Assembly (NCBI RefSeq): GCF_001719165.1
Contig: NZ_CP017057.1
Coordinates: 744,001-808,000 of the forward strand
Source: Erythrobacter litoralis
Lineage (GTDB): Bacteria > Pseudomonadota > Alphaproteobacteria > Sphingomonadales > Sphingomonadaceae
DNA: 64,000 bases
Reading direction: 5' to 3'
Below the pieces are notes generated by a model. It searched no databases. It was not told the DNA's origin and saw nothing but the letters and a program-made list of their open reading frames with translations. Both the position numbers and the translations under genes were made by a program. Below are positions 15,965 through 25,116 of the stretch, in pieces. Every line of letters begins with the position of its first letter. Position 1 is the first letter of the stretch.

Positions 15965-17830
15965 TCACGCTTCAGGCTCCACCACGCACAACACCGCCTC
16001 GACCTGCACCTGCCCGCCGACGCTCGCTTCGAGGGCCGTGACGGTCCCGTCGAAGGGCGCGGTGAGGGCGTGTTCCATCTTCATCGCCTCGAGCACCATC
16101 AGCCGCTGCCCGGCGGTGACGGCCTCGCCCTCGGCGACATCGAGCGCGATGACCTTGCCCGGCATCGGCGCAATGATCGCCCCGTCGGCGGCGGAGGCTG
16201 CGCCGCTGCCCCGGCTGGCAAAGGGCGCAAGGGCGAAGGTTTCGCCGAGCAGGTTGACCCAGACCGTCTCGCCATCGTCGAACTGGAGGACACCGTCGAA
16301 GGGGCGCGAGGCGTCGCCCTTGGCGACCGCATCGCCCAGCATCATCGCGACCTCCATCTGGGGTGCCGCGTTGAGGCGGTAGCCGGTCAACGCAGGTCCG
16401 CGCTGCCCGGCGTTGCGGGCAAGGAACGGAATCGCTGCCTGATCGAGCGCGGCTTGCGACAATTCCACCGCTTCGCTCCATTCCGGATTGCGAGCGATGA
16501 GGCCGGTATCGAGCGCCGCGCTCTCGAACTCGTCCGAAGTAAGCGCGCGCAGCAGGAAGGGCGCATTGGTCTTGACCGGATAGACCAGCAATTCCTCGAT
16601 GCAATCCTCGAGCCGCCAGATGGCCGCCTCGCGGTCCTCGCCGTGCACGACAAGCTTCGCGATCATCGGGTCGTAGAAGGGCGAGATCTCGTCATCCTGT
16701 TCGACGCCCGTCTCGATCCGGGTGTAGCCGTCATCGATGGAGAACATTTCGAGCCGCCCCGTACTCGGCAAAAATCCCTTCGCCGGATCTTCCGCATAGA
16801 GCCGCGCTTCAATCGCGTGGCCGTTGATCGACAGCTCGTCCTGCGCCAGCGGCAGCGGCTCGCCGCTTGCGACGCGCAGCTGCCATTCGACCAGATCGAC
16901 CCCCGTGATCTCCTCGGTGACGGGATGTTCGACCTGAAGCCGCGTGTTCATCTCCATGAAGAAGATGCGGTCCGCCCTCAGCCCCTCGCTGGCATCGGCG
17001 ATGAATTCGATCGTGCCTGCGCCCTCGTAATCGACCGCCTTGGCGGCGCGCACGGCGGCGGCGCAGATCGCTTCGCGGGTGCTCTCGTCCATGCCGGGGG
17101 CGGGGGCTTCCTCGATCACTTTCTGGTGGCGGCGCTGCAAGCTACAGTCGCGCTCGAACATGTGGACGACGTTGCCGTGGGCATCGCCGAACACCTGCAC
17201 CTCGATATGGCGGGGCGAGGTGATCCACTTCTCCAGCAGCACTTCATCATTGCCGAAGCTGGCCTTGGCCTCGCGGCGGCAGGATTCGAGCGCGGCGGCG
17301 AAGTCAGCCGGGGCATCGACCTTGCGCATCCCCTTGCCGCCGCCGCCCGCGACCGCCTTGATTAGCACCGGATAGCCGATGGCCTCCGCCTCTTTCGACA
17401 ACCGCTCGACCGACTGGTCCTCTCCCTCGTAGCCGGGAGTGACCGGCACGCCCGCCTCTCGCATCAGCTTCTTGGCGGCGTCCTTAAGCCCCATCGCCTC
17501 GATGCTTGAGGGCTTCGGCCCGACCCAGATCAGGCCTGCGTCGATCACCGCCTGCGCAAACGCGGCGTTCTCCGAAAGAAAACCGTAGCCGGGATGCACC
17601 GCCTCTGCGCCTGTCTCCTTCGCAGCGGCGATGATCTTGTCGCCGACGAGATAGCTCTCGGCCGCGGGCGATGGGCCGATATGCACGGCCTCGTCGGCAG
17701 AGCGCACGTGCAGCGCCTTCGCATCTGCGTCGGAATAGACCGCGACCGTCGCCACGCCCATGGCGCGCGCGGTGCGGATGATGCGGCAGGCGATCTCGCC
17801 TCGGTTCGCGATGAGGAGCTTGGTTATCAT
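15965..17830 (-). CDS. acyl-CoA carboxylase biotin carboxylase/BCCP subunit
   Basis: The 621-residue protein joins an ATP-grasp biotin carboxylase (N terminus KLLIANRGEIACRIIRTA, glycine loop AVAGGGGKGMR near 160, EMNTRLQVEHPVTEE near 290) to a C-terminal biotinyl domain with the lipoyl/biotinyl motif LEAMKMEH about 45 residues from the end; the Lys is the biotin site. It carboxylates biotin with bicarbonate and ATP. The start ATG overlaps the stop of the SnoaL-like gene by 4 bp. A longer open frame continues upstream in the wrong context and is not used. The substrate class is unresolved, as for its partner. Confidence 0.94.
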   Translation of the reverse strand: MITKLLIANRGEIACRIIRTARAMGVATVAVYSDADAKALHVRSADEAVHIGPSPAAESYLVGDKIIAAAKETGAEAVHPGYGFLSENAAFAQAVIDAGLIWVGPKPSSIEAMGLKDAAKKLMREAGVPVTPGYEGEDQSVERLSKEAEAIGYPVLIKAVAGGGGKGMRKVDAPADFAAALESCRREAKASFGNDEVLLEKWITSPRHIEVQVFGDAHGNVVHMFERDCSLQRRHQKVIEEAPAPGMDESTREAICAAAVRAAKAVDYEGAGTIEFIADASEGLRADRIFFMEMNTRLQVEHPVTEEITGVDLVEWQLRVASGEPLPLAQDELSINGHAIEARLYAEDPAKGFLPSTGRLEMFSIDDGYTRIETGVEQDDEISPFYDPMIAKLVVHGEDREAAIWRLEDCIEELLVYPVKTNAPFLLRALTSDEFESAALDTGLIARNPEWSEAVELSQAALDQAAIPFLARNAGQRGPALTGYRLNAAPQMEVAMMLGDAVAKGDASRPFDGVLQFDDGETVWVNLLGETFALAPFASRGSGAASAADGAIIAPMPGKVIALDVAEGEAVTAGQRLMVLEAMKMEHALTAPFDGTVTALEASVGGQVQVEAVLCVVEPEA

Positions 17831-18360
17831 TTCGCCGGCACCTCGGGTGCGCCGAGCGCCTCGCACTCGTCGAGCGCGCTCATGGTGAAGGTCGTGTTGG
17901 TCACGCGCCAGCCCTCGGCGAGCCGTGCGAGGCTCATCGAATTGATCCCGCAATGGGTCGGCTGGCCGTCGACGAGGAAGACATAGGGACCCCAGACCTG
18001 AGCCATGTCCCCGTCGACCAGCACGGTGTCGTAACGCATGTATTCGTCGGTGCCGGGCGGGCTCTTTTCCCATCCCGCGAGATGATCGGCGGCGGCGCGC
18101 GTGACGATGCGTGGGGCGGCCGGATCGCGGCGGTCGTGGATGAAGATCGTGCCGCGCGGGTCCATCCTCCGGGCGAGCGCGGTCTTGTCGGGATTGCGTA
18201 GCGCCTCGAAGAACGCGTCGACGGCGCCAATGACCTTGGCAGTGATTTCGGCAGTGACCTCTGCGGTGACTGCGGCCCGCGCGTCTCCAGCGGGCTGGGC
18301 GGCGAGCGGCGCGGCGGCGAACGCGATCAGCGTGGCGGCCAGTAAGCGGGTTCCTCTCAT
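17827..18360 (-). CDS. secreted SnoaL/NTF2-like protein
   Basis: The 177-residue product has an N-terminal signal peptide (RGTRLLAATLIAFAAAPLAAQ) and then an NTF2-like cone-fold pattern: AVDAFFEALRNPDKTALARR, GTIFIHDRR, VDGDMAQVWGPYVFLVDG, and a final strand WRVTNTTFTM. The family includes ketosteroid isomerase-like enzymes and many non-catalytic binders, so function is open. It is placed between crtB (32 bp upstream) and the carboxylase gene, whose start it overlaps by 4 bp, so it is probably part of the same transcript. Confidence 0.82.
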   Translation of the reverse strand: MRGTRLLAATLIAFAAAPLAAQPAGDARAAVTAEVTAEITAKVIGAVDAFFEALRNPDKTALARRMDPRGTIFIHDRRDPAAPRIVTRAAADHLAGWEKSPPGTDEYMRYDTVLVDGDMAQVWGPYVFLVDGQPTHCGINSMSLARLAEGWRVTNTTFTMSALDECEALGAPEVPAK

Positions 18361-18392
18361 GGCGACAGCGCTACGCCACCGCCCCCCGCGCT

Positions 18393-19361
18393 TCAAGCCG
18401 GATCGGGCCGGAAATCCGCGATCCCCCACGTGATCGGCCCGTCCGGGTGTTTCTCGCGGTTGATCGCTGCCGACAGGAACGCGCGCGCGCCGTAAACCGC
18501 CTTTTCCCAGCGCGGCACGTAGGTGCGGCTGTTCCACGCGTCCTTCCCGCGCTTCCTCACCTTGCGCCCGATCGCACCATAGATGCGCGCGGCGGACAGC
18601 ACCGCCCAGCGGCTGCGGAAGGGCAGGCGTTCCGCCCCGACGCGCGCTGCGGCCTCGTGCTTTTCGACCAGCGCGACGAGCCGCGCGGCCATGGCGGCGA
18701 GTTCTTTCCTGTGATGCGGCTTGGTGTGCTGGCCGGGTTCGATATCCTGCTCGACCAGCCATTCGACGGGCAGGTAACACCGCCCCGCCGCGTCGTCCTC
18801 GACGATGTCGCGCGCGATGTTGGAAAGCTGGAAGGCAAGGCCGAGATCGTTCGCCCGGTCGAGCGTGTCGGTGTCCGCAGGGTCCACGCCCATGACGACC
18901 GCCATCATCACGCCGACCGCGCCCGCCACGTGGTAGCAATAGCGCATCATGTCCGCCTCGCTCCGGGGGCGCCAGTCCTCGGCATCGAGCTGGAATCCGG
19001 CGATCACGTCCTCGGCCATGGCCGGCGTCAGCCCGCATTCCTTCGCCACCACGCCCAGCGCATCGAAGGCAGGGTCGCCAGTCGGTTGCCCGGCGAAGGC
19101 TTTCGCGGTCAGGCGGCGGATATGGGCGAGCCGCGTGGCGAGATCCGACTGGTCGCCCAGCTCGCCGCCCATCACCTGGTTGTCGGCGATGTCGTCGCAG
19201 CGCCGGCACCAGGCATAGAGCAGCCACGCCCGTTCGCGCGTGTCACGATCGAACAGGCGCGAGGCGGCGGAAAAGCTGTGCGATCCGTGCTTGATCGTCA
19301 GGCGCGCGTGTTCGACCAGCCGTTCCCGGCGCGTCGGTTCGAAGGATGGTTCGACCCCCAT
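18393..19361 (-). CDS. crtB: phytoene synthase
   Basis: The 322-residue squalene/phytoene synthase carries the first Asp-rich motif DDIAD at residues 56-60 and the second, DIVEDD, near residue 183 (LAFQLSNIARDIVEDDAAGRCYLP region). It condenses two geranylgeranyl diphosphates to phytoene, the first committed step to carotenoids. It follows the LOG gene by 16 bp in the crtY-crtI-LOG-crtB series. The C-terminal 40 residues are basic (RKRGKDAWNSRTYVPRWEKA). Confidence 0.95.
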   Translation of the reverse strand: MGVEPSFEPTRRERLVEHARLTIKHGSHSFSAASRLFDRDTRERAWLLYAWCRRCDDIADNQVMGGELGDQSDLATRLAHIRRLTAKAFAGQPTGDPAFDALGVVAKECGLTPAMAEDVIAGFQLDAEDWRPRSEADMMRYCYHVAGAVGVMMAVVMGVDPADTDTLDRANDLGLAFQLSNIARDIVEDDAAGRCYLPVEWLVEQDIEPGQHTKPHHRKELAAMAARLVALVEKHEAAARVGAERLPFRSRWAVLSAARIYGAIGRKVRKRGKDAWNSRTYVPRWEKAVYGARAFLSAAINREKHPDGPITWGIADFRPDPA

Positions 19362-19377
19362 CGCGCGCCCGCTCCCC

Positions 19378-19980
19378 CTAGAGGTCCTCGGCCTTCATGC
19401 GGAAGATCGGGGTGTGCGGTTCATAGGCCTGCATCTTCTCGAGGAGGTCGGGCAGGCGCGTCGCATGGATGAGGATGTTCTGGTGCGCACTCCGCACGAA
19501 GCCGACCTTGGCCATGTGCGTGTTGAAGGCGATGAGGTGGTCGTAGAAGCCGTAGGCATTGAGCAGGCCGACCGGGTCGGAGTGATAGCCCAATTGTGCC
19601 CAGCTCATCGCTTCCCACAATTCGTCCATCGTGCCGACGCCTCCCGGCAGCGTCACGAAACCGTCGGAGAGGTCGGTGAATTTCTGCTTGCGCTCGTGCA
19701 TGCCGGAGACCGCGATCAACTCGTCGCAATCGTGGTTCGCGACCTCGGCCTTGACGAGGCTTTCCGGGATGATGCCGATGACCTCGCCTCCGGCCGCCTT
19801 GGCGCCTTTCGCCACCGCGCCCATCAGGCCGAGCCGACCGCCGCCATAGACGACACCGATTCCGCGCTGGGCAAGGGCGGCGCCGACATCCTCGGCAAGT
19901 TCGACATAGCGCGGATCGGCCGGGCTGGCGGAGCCGCAATAGACCGCGAGCCTTCGCATGGACCGTTTCATTCCATTCAT
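19378..19980 (-). CDS. LOG-family cytokinin riboside 5'-monophosphate phosphoribohydrolase
   Basis: The 200-residue Rossmann-like protein has the LOG signatures GGGRLGLMG near 47, MHERK at 94-98 and PGGVGTMDE at 112-120 (catalytic Glu in PGGxGTxxE). LOG enzymes release the base from cytokinin nucleotides or hydrolyse AMP-type nucleotides. The start ATG 19980 overlaps the crtI stop by 4 bp; Met codons at 19971 and 19959 are alternatives. Its position inside the carotenoid operon is unusual to me and has no obvious biochemical reason. Confidence 0.93.
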   Translation of the reverse strand: MNGMKRSMRRLAVYCGSASPADPRYVELAEDVGAALAQRGIGVVYGGGRLGLMGAVAKGAKAAGGEVIGIIPESLVKAEVANHDCDELIAVSGMHERKQKFTDLSDGFVTLPGGVGTMDELWEAMSWAQLGYHSDPVGLLNAYGFYDHLIAFNTHMAKVGFVRSAHQNILIHATRLPDLLEKMQAYEPHTPIFRMKAEDL

Positions 19981-21548
19981 GCGGTCGCTTTAGCGGCCAA
20001 ATCCTCCAGCACAATGCCCGCGGTCGCCTTGGCGCTGCCGACCACGCCGGGGATGCCAGCGCCCGGATGCGTGCCCGCGCCGACGAGGTAGAAGTTCTCG
20101 ATCACGTCGTCGCGGTTGTGGCCGCGCAGATAGGCGCTCTGCCACAGGACCGGCTCGAGGCTGAAGGCGCTGCCCATGTGGGCGGACAGGTCCTGCTTGA
20201 AATCCTTGGGCGCGTAGCTGAACTTGGTGACAATCCGGCTGTGGATGTCGGGGATCAGGCGGCGTTCGAGTTCGTCGAGGATCATCTTCTCCAGCTTCGG
20301 GCCGACCTCGTCCCAATCGACCGGCATCTTGCCCATGTGGGCGACGGGGACGAGCGCGTAGAACGTGCTCATGCCTTCCGGCGCCATGGACGGATCGGTG
20401 ACGGTCGGGTGGTGGAGGTAGATCGCGAAATCCTCCGGCAGTACGCCGTTCGAATAGATGTCGTCGAGCAGGCCCTTGTAGCGGTTGGCGAACAGGATCA
20501 TGTGGTGCGCGATGCCGGGCCACGTTCCCTCGAGCCCGAAATGGACCACGAAGAGGCTGGGCGAGAAGCTCTTGCGGCCGAGCGATTTCGCGATCTTCTG
20601 CCCGCGCTGCGAACCCGACAGCAGGTCCTTGTAGGAATGCATGATGTCCGCATTGGAAGCGACCGCGTCGAAGCGTTCCTTCCAGCCCGACTTCGTTTCG
20701 ACCTCGGACGCGCGGGTGCCGATCGTGTGGACCTGCACCACCGGATCGCCGACCCGCATCGTGCCGCCGAGCCGTTCGAAATGGCGCACCATGCCCGCGA
20801 TCAGGCGATTGGTCCCGCCGCGCGCCCACCAAACGCCGCCATCCTTCTCGAGCTTGTGGATGAGCGCGTAGATGCTCGATGTCTTCATCGGGTTGCCGCC
20901 GACGAGGAGCGAGTGAAAGCTGAACGCCTCGCGCAGTTTCTCGTTCTTGATGTAGCTCGACACCATCGAATAGACGCTGCGCCAGGCCTGTTCGCGGACA
21001 AGCGCGGGCGCGGCTTTCAGCATGGTCTTGAAATCGAGGAACGGCTTGGTCCCGAGTTTCAGATAGCCTTCCTCGTAGACCCGCTGGGAATATTCGAGGA
21101 ACCGCTGGTAGCCGACGACATCGTCGGGTTCGAGCTTGGCGATCTCGGCGTTGAGCTGTTCCTCGTCGTTCGAATATTCGAAATTGGTCCCGTCGGGCCA
21201 GTTGAGGCGGTAGAACGGCATCACCTTCATCAGCTCGACATCCTCGGAGATGTCATGGCCGGTCAGCTGCCACAATTCCTCGAGGCAGGGCGGGTCGGTG
21301 ATGACGGTCGGCCCGGCATCGAAGGTGAAGCCGTCCTTTTCCCAGAAATAGGCGCGCCCGCCCGGCTTGTCGCGGGCTTCGACCACGGTGGTCTCGATGC
21401 CGTGCGACTGCAGGCGGATGGCGAGCGCCATGCCGCCGAAACCGGCCCCGATCACGCAGGCTTTCTTGCCCGCATAACGTTCGGCCATGGCAGGGTCGAT
21501 CCCGGTGCCGGCGGGGGATTTCGGTGCGATCGGGGCTTCGGCGTTCAT
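19977..21548 (-). CDS. crtI: phytoene desaturase
   Basis: The 523-residue FAD-dependent enzyme carries the dinucleotide site VIGAGFGGMALAIRL near residue 32 and the CrtI start-of-chain pattern PGGRAYFWEKDGFTFDAGP near 63. The C terminus has the CrtI signature GAGTHPGAGIPGVVGSAKAT. It makes lycopene from phytoene by successive desaturations. ATG 21548 follows GGAGAAAACGGC and overlaps the crtY stop by 4 bp. The much longer frame upstream is a shadow of crtY. Confidence 0.96.
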   Translation of the reverse strand: MNAEAPIAPKSPAGTGIDPAMAERYAGKKACVIGAGFGGMALAIRLQSHGIETTVVEARDKPGGRAYFWEKDGFTFDAGPTVITDPPCLEELWQLTGHDISEDVELMKVMPFYRLNWPDGTNFEYSNDEEQLNAEIAKLEPDDVVGYQRFLEYSQRVYEEGYLKLGTKPFLDFKTMLKAAPALVREQAWRSVYSMVSSYIKNEKLREAFSFHSLLVGGNPMKTSSIYALIHKLEKDGGVWWARGGTNRLIAGMVRHFERLGGTMRVGDPVVQVHTIGTRASEVETKSGWKERFDAVASNADIMHSYKDLLSGSQRGQKIAKSLGRKSFSPSLFVVHFGLEGTWPGIAHHMILFANRYKGLLDDIYSNGVLPEDFAIYLHHPTVTDPSMAPEGMSTFYALVPVAHMGKMPVDWDEVGPKLEKMILDELERRLIPDIHSRIVTKFSYAPKDFKQDLSAHMGSAFSLEPVLWQSAYLRGHNRDDVIENFYLVGAGTHPGAGIPGVVGSAKATAGIVLEDLAAKATA

Positions 21549-22822
21549 GCCGTTTTCTCCATCTTGAAAGGCTTTCCGCGGGAAACCATCGCAGCGATGG
21601 CGCGGCTTATAGCTACGGGCGGCTTGCCGCTGAGGATGCGCAGCCGGTCGGGCCAGGTTGATTGCCCGGCATAGAAGCGTTCGACGAGATCGCCCGACAG
21701 GCCGTAGAAATGTTCGAACACCTGCACGCGCCGTTCGGGATCGGCGGCTTCGAACAGCATGCGCGAGAGCATCCGGTAGAAGCTCGTCTCGCGCCAGTGG
21801 CGGCGCGCCCGCTCCTCGCAGAAGAAGGCGAGATCCTCGGCGCTGGTGTCCGGACTTTCGGCGAGCAGCAGCGCGATGTCGCGCGCATTGGCGGCGGCGA
21901 AGGGGAGGGTGTAGCTCGTCAGCGGGTGCGAAAACCCGCCGCGCGATCCGGCGATGGCGACGCCCGGAATGCGCAGATCCTCGATCACGCGCTCGAAATC
22001 GCCGCCCGATATGACCGGCAGGATGCCGGTCTCGCTGCCGATGACCTCGCCCCGCCAGCCCTTTTCGCGGGCATAGGCGCGGGTGCGCCCGGCAAGCTGT
22101 TCGCGGTCCATGCGCGGGTGGTCGGCGTAATAGGTGTCCTCGACGAAAACCTCGTCCTCGCTCAATGGCAGGACATAGACGAAGCGATAGGCCGCCCCGT
22201 TGCCATGCGGCGCGCACTGGTCGACGGTCGCGTCCATGATGACGGGCCGGGTCAGCCCGTGCGGTTCGTGGCAGCGGATATGATGGCCGAGAAAGACCTG
22301 CCAGCCGCCCGCGAGCTTGTCCGAAGGCTTGAAGGTGCGACAGTCGATCACGCGCCTCGCCGCAATGCGCGTGCCGTCGCCGAGCGTCACGCCGCCCGCG
22401 TCGAGCTGCGCGACCCGCTTGCCCAGCATCACGCTGCCTTCGGGCAGGACTTCGGCGAGATGGGCGTGGAAATCCTCCGAGCCGAGCGAACGGTAGGATG
22501 TGCCGAGCGTCCGGCCATAGCCCGGAAAGGCGATGTCATAGCCCTCGTCCCAGCTTTTCAACGGGAATTCGTTCAGTAATCCCGCGCTTTGCGGGGCGAG
22601 ATCGGTCTCGAACCAGCTCCAGCGGTGATTGCCGCCCAGCACCTTGCCCGCCTCGACCAGGGTGAAGCTCGTGGCAGGCGCCATGCGCGTGAGCGCAAGG
22701 GCGATGAGGCCCCCGGCAAGCCCGCCGCCGACGATGACGACATCGCGCGGCACGACATCGCGCGGGGCGGTGCCCGAAGGCTGCATCGGATCGGGGGAGG
22801 GGGAAGGGGATGAGTCGCTCAT
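21545..22822 (-). CDS. crtY: lycopene beta-cyclase
   Basis: The 425-residue FAD/NAD(P) protein has VIVGGGLAGGLIALAL near residue 30, the cyclase-type motif GNHRWSWFETDL near 64 and a second conserved region SRGGFSHPLTSYTLP near 290. It converts lycopene to beta-carotene. It is the first gene of the leftward carotenoid unit. The chosen ATG 22822 has only a poorly spaced AAGAGG; the Met at codon 13 is an alternative. A Ser/Pro-rich N terminus precedes the core. Confidence 0.94.
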   Translation of the reverse strand: MSDSSPSPSPDPMQPSGTAPRDVVPRDVVIVGGGLAGGLIALALTRMAPATSFTLVEAGKVLGGNHRWSWFETDLAPQSAGLLNEFPLKSWDEGYDIAFPGYGRTLGTSYRSLGSEDFHAHLAEVLPEGSVMLGKRVAQLDAGGVTLGDGTRIAARRVIDCRTFKPSDKLAGGWQVFLGHHIRCHEPHGLTRPVIMDATVDQCAPHGNGAAYRFVYVLPLSEDEVFVEDTYYADHPRMDREQLAGRTRAYAREKGWRGEVIGSETGILPVISGGDFERVIEDLRIPGVAIAGSRGGFSHPLTSYTLPFAAANARDIALLLAESPDTSAEDLAFFCEERARRHWRETSFYRMLSRMLFEAADPERRVQVFEHFYGLSGDLVERFYAGQSTWPDRLRILSGKPPVAISRAIAAMVSRGKPFKMEKTA

Positions 22823-23135
22823 GCCTCTTGAGCCCTAGGGCACGGCGGCGAGGGGAGCAATGCGCACGCACGCGCCGCGCGCGGCGAGGGCGGCGGGTGC
22901 GATGCGGCGGAACGGGTCGTCGCGATACGGATTGATTGCGGGAATTGCATGACTTAGGCGGGGGTTTGCGAACTCACGATATACCATTGCCAAGAACCGC
23001 CCCGCTTGAACAGGGTCTTGCAGCACGGCAGGGCCGAACCGACAGGATCTTTTTGAAAGTCCCGCCTTGCAAGGCGGGCACCGGCCCATGCGCCCCGCCC
23101 CCTTTTTCCCCGATTTCCCACGAGGAGTCCTATCC
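22823..23135. promoter_or_regulatory. 313-bp divergent gap between crtY and the MipA gene
   Basis: The gap must hold the leftward carotenoid promoter and the rightward MipA promoter. An 18-bp perfect palindrome lies at 23061-23078. The MipA ribosome-binding site is AGGAG at 23123-23127. I recognised no PpsR-type (TGT-N12-ACA) site and no confident -35/-10 pair on either strand. Confidence 0.5.
23061..23078. repeat. 18-bp palindrome in the crtY/mipA divergent region
   Basis: CCCGCCTTGCAAGGCGGG is a perfect dyad with no spacer, 58 bp upstream of the MipA GTG. It could be an operator or a leader hairpin. Confidence 0.5.
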
Positions 23136-24227
23136 GTGAAGTCCCCCAGATCCGTATTCCCGCCGCTTTCCAGCACGCTCGCGCTCGTCGCCGCCCTCGC
23201 CGTGCCGGCCGGGGCGAAGACCTCCACCGCTGCCGAAACGCGCGAGGCCCCGGCGCTTGCCGCAGAGCCCGTCGCGGCGAGCCCCGTGCTGATTTCGGCG
23301 AGCGCACATGACGCCTTCGACCTCGCGGAGGGCCGCGAAGGGAGCGCGAAGGAACCGCAGGGGTCCCAGGATCAGGGCCAGCAGCAGGGTCAACCGCAGG
23401 GTCAGCAGCAGGGCCCCGGGCAGGACCGGATGCCCACCGGGATGCAGGGCATGAAACCGGTCTTCGACAACAATTGGGTGACGCTGGGCGTGGGCGTCGG
23501 GATGGTGCCGAGCTATGCCGGTTCGGACGATTACATCGCCTTTCCGCTGCCGCTGGTCGTCGGTCGGCTGGGCGGGATCGGTCTTACGCCCAACGGGCCG
23601 GGCATCACGCTCAATTTGCTTTCGCAGCGCACGGTCCCGGGCCAGCCGGGCGGGACCACCTTCCAGTTCGGGCCGGCCTTCCGCATCCGCAACGATCGCA
23701 ATGCGCGGATTTCGGACGAGGTCGTCGAAGCGGCGGGCAAGCTCGATGTCGCGGCCGAAGTCGGCGCCAATGCGGGGGTGAACTTTCCGCGCGTTCTCAA
23801 CCGTTTCGACAACCTGACCCTTTCGACGCAGGTGCGCTGGGACATTCTCGGCGCGCATGACGGGATGCTGATCGAGCCGAATATCGGCTACACCACGCCG
23901 CTCGGCCGGGCGACCGTCATCAACCTGCAGGCGGGCCTGCAATTCGTCGACGACAGTTTCGCCGACTATTACTATTCCGTCAGCCCCGATCAGGCCGCCG
24001 CCAGCGGCCTGCCGCAATTCCGCGCCGATGGCGGGCTCAACAGTGCCGGGCTGACCGCGATCGTGAATTACGATCTCAGCGGCAATTCGCTTGACGGGGG
24101 ATTCAGCATTTACGGCGTGTTCGGCTATTCGCGCCTGTTCGGCGATGGCGAGGACACGCCCTACACCTCGCTGCGGGGCGATCCGAACCAGTTCCTCGGC
24201 GGGATCGGCGTGGGTTATACCTTCTGA
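23136..24227 (+). CDS. MipA/OmpV-family outer-membrane protein
   Basis: The 363-residue protein has a signal peptide, a Gln/Gly/Pro-rich linker of tandem QGQQQG-like units at about residues 70-100, and then a barrel whose start WVTLGVGVGMVPSYAGSDDY and end GIGVGYTF match MipA/OmpV proteins. These are outer-membrane proteins, some acting as scaffolds for murein enzymes, others as stress porins. GTG at 23136 has AGGAG at 23123-23127; the earlier frame start at 23067 has no site. It converges with the DUF2059-like gene. Confidence 0.88.
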   Translation: MKSPRSVFPPLSSTLALVAALAVPAGAKTSTAAETREAPALAAEPVAASPVLISASAHDAFDLAEGREGSAKEPQGSQDQGQQQGQPQGQQQGPGQDRMPTGMQGMKPVFDNNWVTLGVGVGMVPSYAGSDDYIAFPLPLVVGRLGGIGLTPNGPGITLNLLSQRTVPGQPGGTTFQFGPAFRIRNDRNARISDEVVEAAGKLDVAAEVGANAGVNFPRVLNRFDNLTLSTQVRWDILGAHDGMLIEPNIGYTTPLGRATVINLQAGLQFVDDSFADYYYSVSPDQAAASGLPQFRADGGLNSAGLTAIVNYDLSGNSLDGGFSIYGVFGYSRLFGDGEDTPYTSLRGDPNQFLGGIGVGYTF

Positions 24228-24280
24228 ACCGTGCCTTCGCGGGGACCGTGATCCTGCCGCTCTGGGGATCGGGCGAACGT

Positions 24281-24307
24281 CCGGCCCCGTGGCGTCACCG
24301 GGGCCGG
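24281..24307. terminator. hairpin between convergent MipA and DUF2059-like genes
   Basis: CCGGCCCCG (24281-24289) pairs with CGGGGCCGG (24299-24307) around a 9-base loop. It sits 54 bp after the MipA stop and 8 bp before the end of the opposing gene, so it could serve both. No T-run follows. Confidence 0.45.
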
Positions 24308-24314
24308 GGCTGCC

Positions 24315-25082
24315 CTATTCCTGTCCGGAGACAGGGTCGGCCGCGTCGCAGCGCGTGAAATGCGCCTCGGCGATCTCAGCCGTCAGGCGATCGATCTCGG
24401 CGTATTCTTCCGGCGTGTAGTCGAGGTTCGCCAGTTCGAGATTGAGCGCGCTCATGCGCGGCTGCAGCGCTTCGAAGGCGGGGAACCAGCCGGCAAGCGC
24501 CAGTTCGGAAATGATGGCATCCATCTCTTCCTTGCCGATCGCCTCCTGCACGCGCTGGACGGTGTCGGCCCGGTCCTTGTCCATCGATTGTGGCGAGATG
24601 GTCATGTCGTCATCGGCCATGATGTCGCGCAGGGCATTCGTGCCCGATTGCTGCGTGGCTATGGTGAGCAGGAGGCGCTGACCGGTCTCGCCCGAGAAGA
24701 AGTCCGCCGCGTCCGCAGCTTCGTCCTCGCTCATGCCGCTTTCGAACAGGGCGGTCAGGCGGTCCCTGAACCAGTCGTAATCGACATCGTGGCTGCGGCG
24801 CAGGGTCGGGGTAAGCCCCGCAACCAGCGCGTCGGCGAAGCCGGGGCATTCCATCTCGATTTCGGCAAGCTCGGGGTCCTGTTCGAGCGGGCCCCGGAAC
24901 CCGATTTCGAGCTGCCTTTCGAACAACCGGTCGCGCATGGTGTCCGACGCGATCGTCGCGACCAGCCGGGAATGGGCACCCGTTTCCTGTGCCGCATGAA
25001 GTGCGGCCGGGCCGACGAACGCGCTTCCCGCAAGAAGCAGGGCTGCGGCCAGCAGGGCAAGCGGGGTGCGGGCAGGAATCAT
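24315..25082 (-). CDS. secreted protein with a DUF2059-like domain
   Basis: The 255-residue product has a signal peptide (LALLAAALLLAGSAFVGPAAL) and a helical body. The stretch LTALFESGMSEDEAADAADFFSGETGQRLL near residue 110 resembles the DUF2059 pattern (tE...l..FY.S..Gqkl) found in periplasmic proteins of unknown function; this is read by eye. The gene lies downstream of the S9 peptidase gene on the same strand but a hairpin separates them. Confidence 0.7.
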   Translation of the reverse strand: MIPARTPLALLAAALLLAGSAFVGPAALHAAQETGAHSRLVATIASDTMRDRLFERQLEIGFRGPLEQDPELAEIEMECPGFADALVAGLTPTLRRSHDVDYDWFRDRLTALFESGMSEDEAADAADFFSGETGQRLLLTIATQQSGTNALRDIMADDDMTISPQSMDKDRADTVQRVQEAIGKEEMDAIISELALAGWFPAFEALQPRMSALNLELANLDYTPEEYAEIDRLTAEIAEAHFTRCDAADPVSGQE

Positions 25083-25116
25083 CGCGGGAAGGCTCCGGGG
25101 TTATCGGGTGAGGGGG

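Noticed and set aside
15965..18073. 702-codon frame joining the carboxylase and part of the SnoaL gene
   Set aside because: The carboxylase starts at the family-typical MITKLLIANRGE at 17830; upstream residues belong to the shifted frame of the SnoaL gene.
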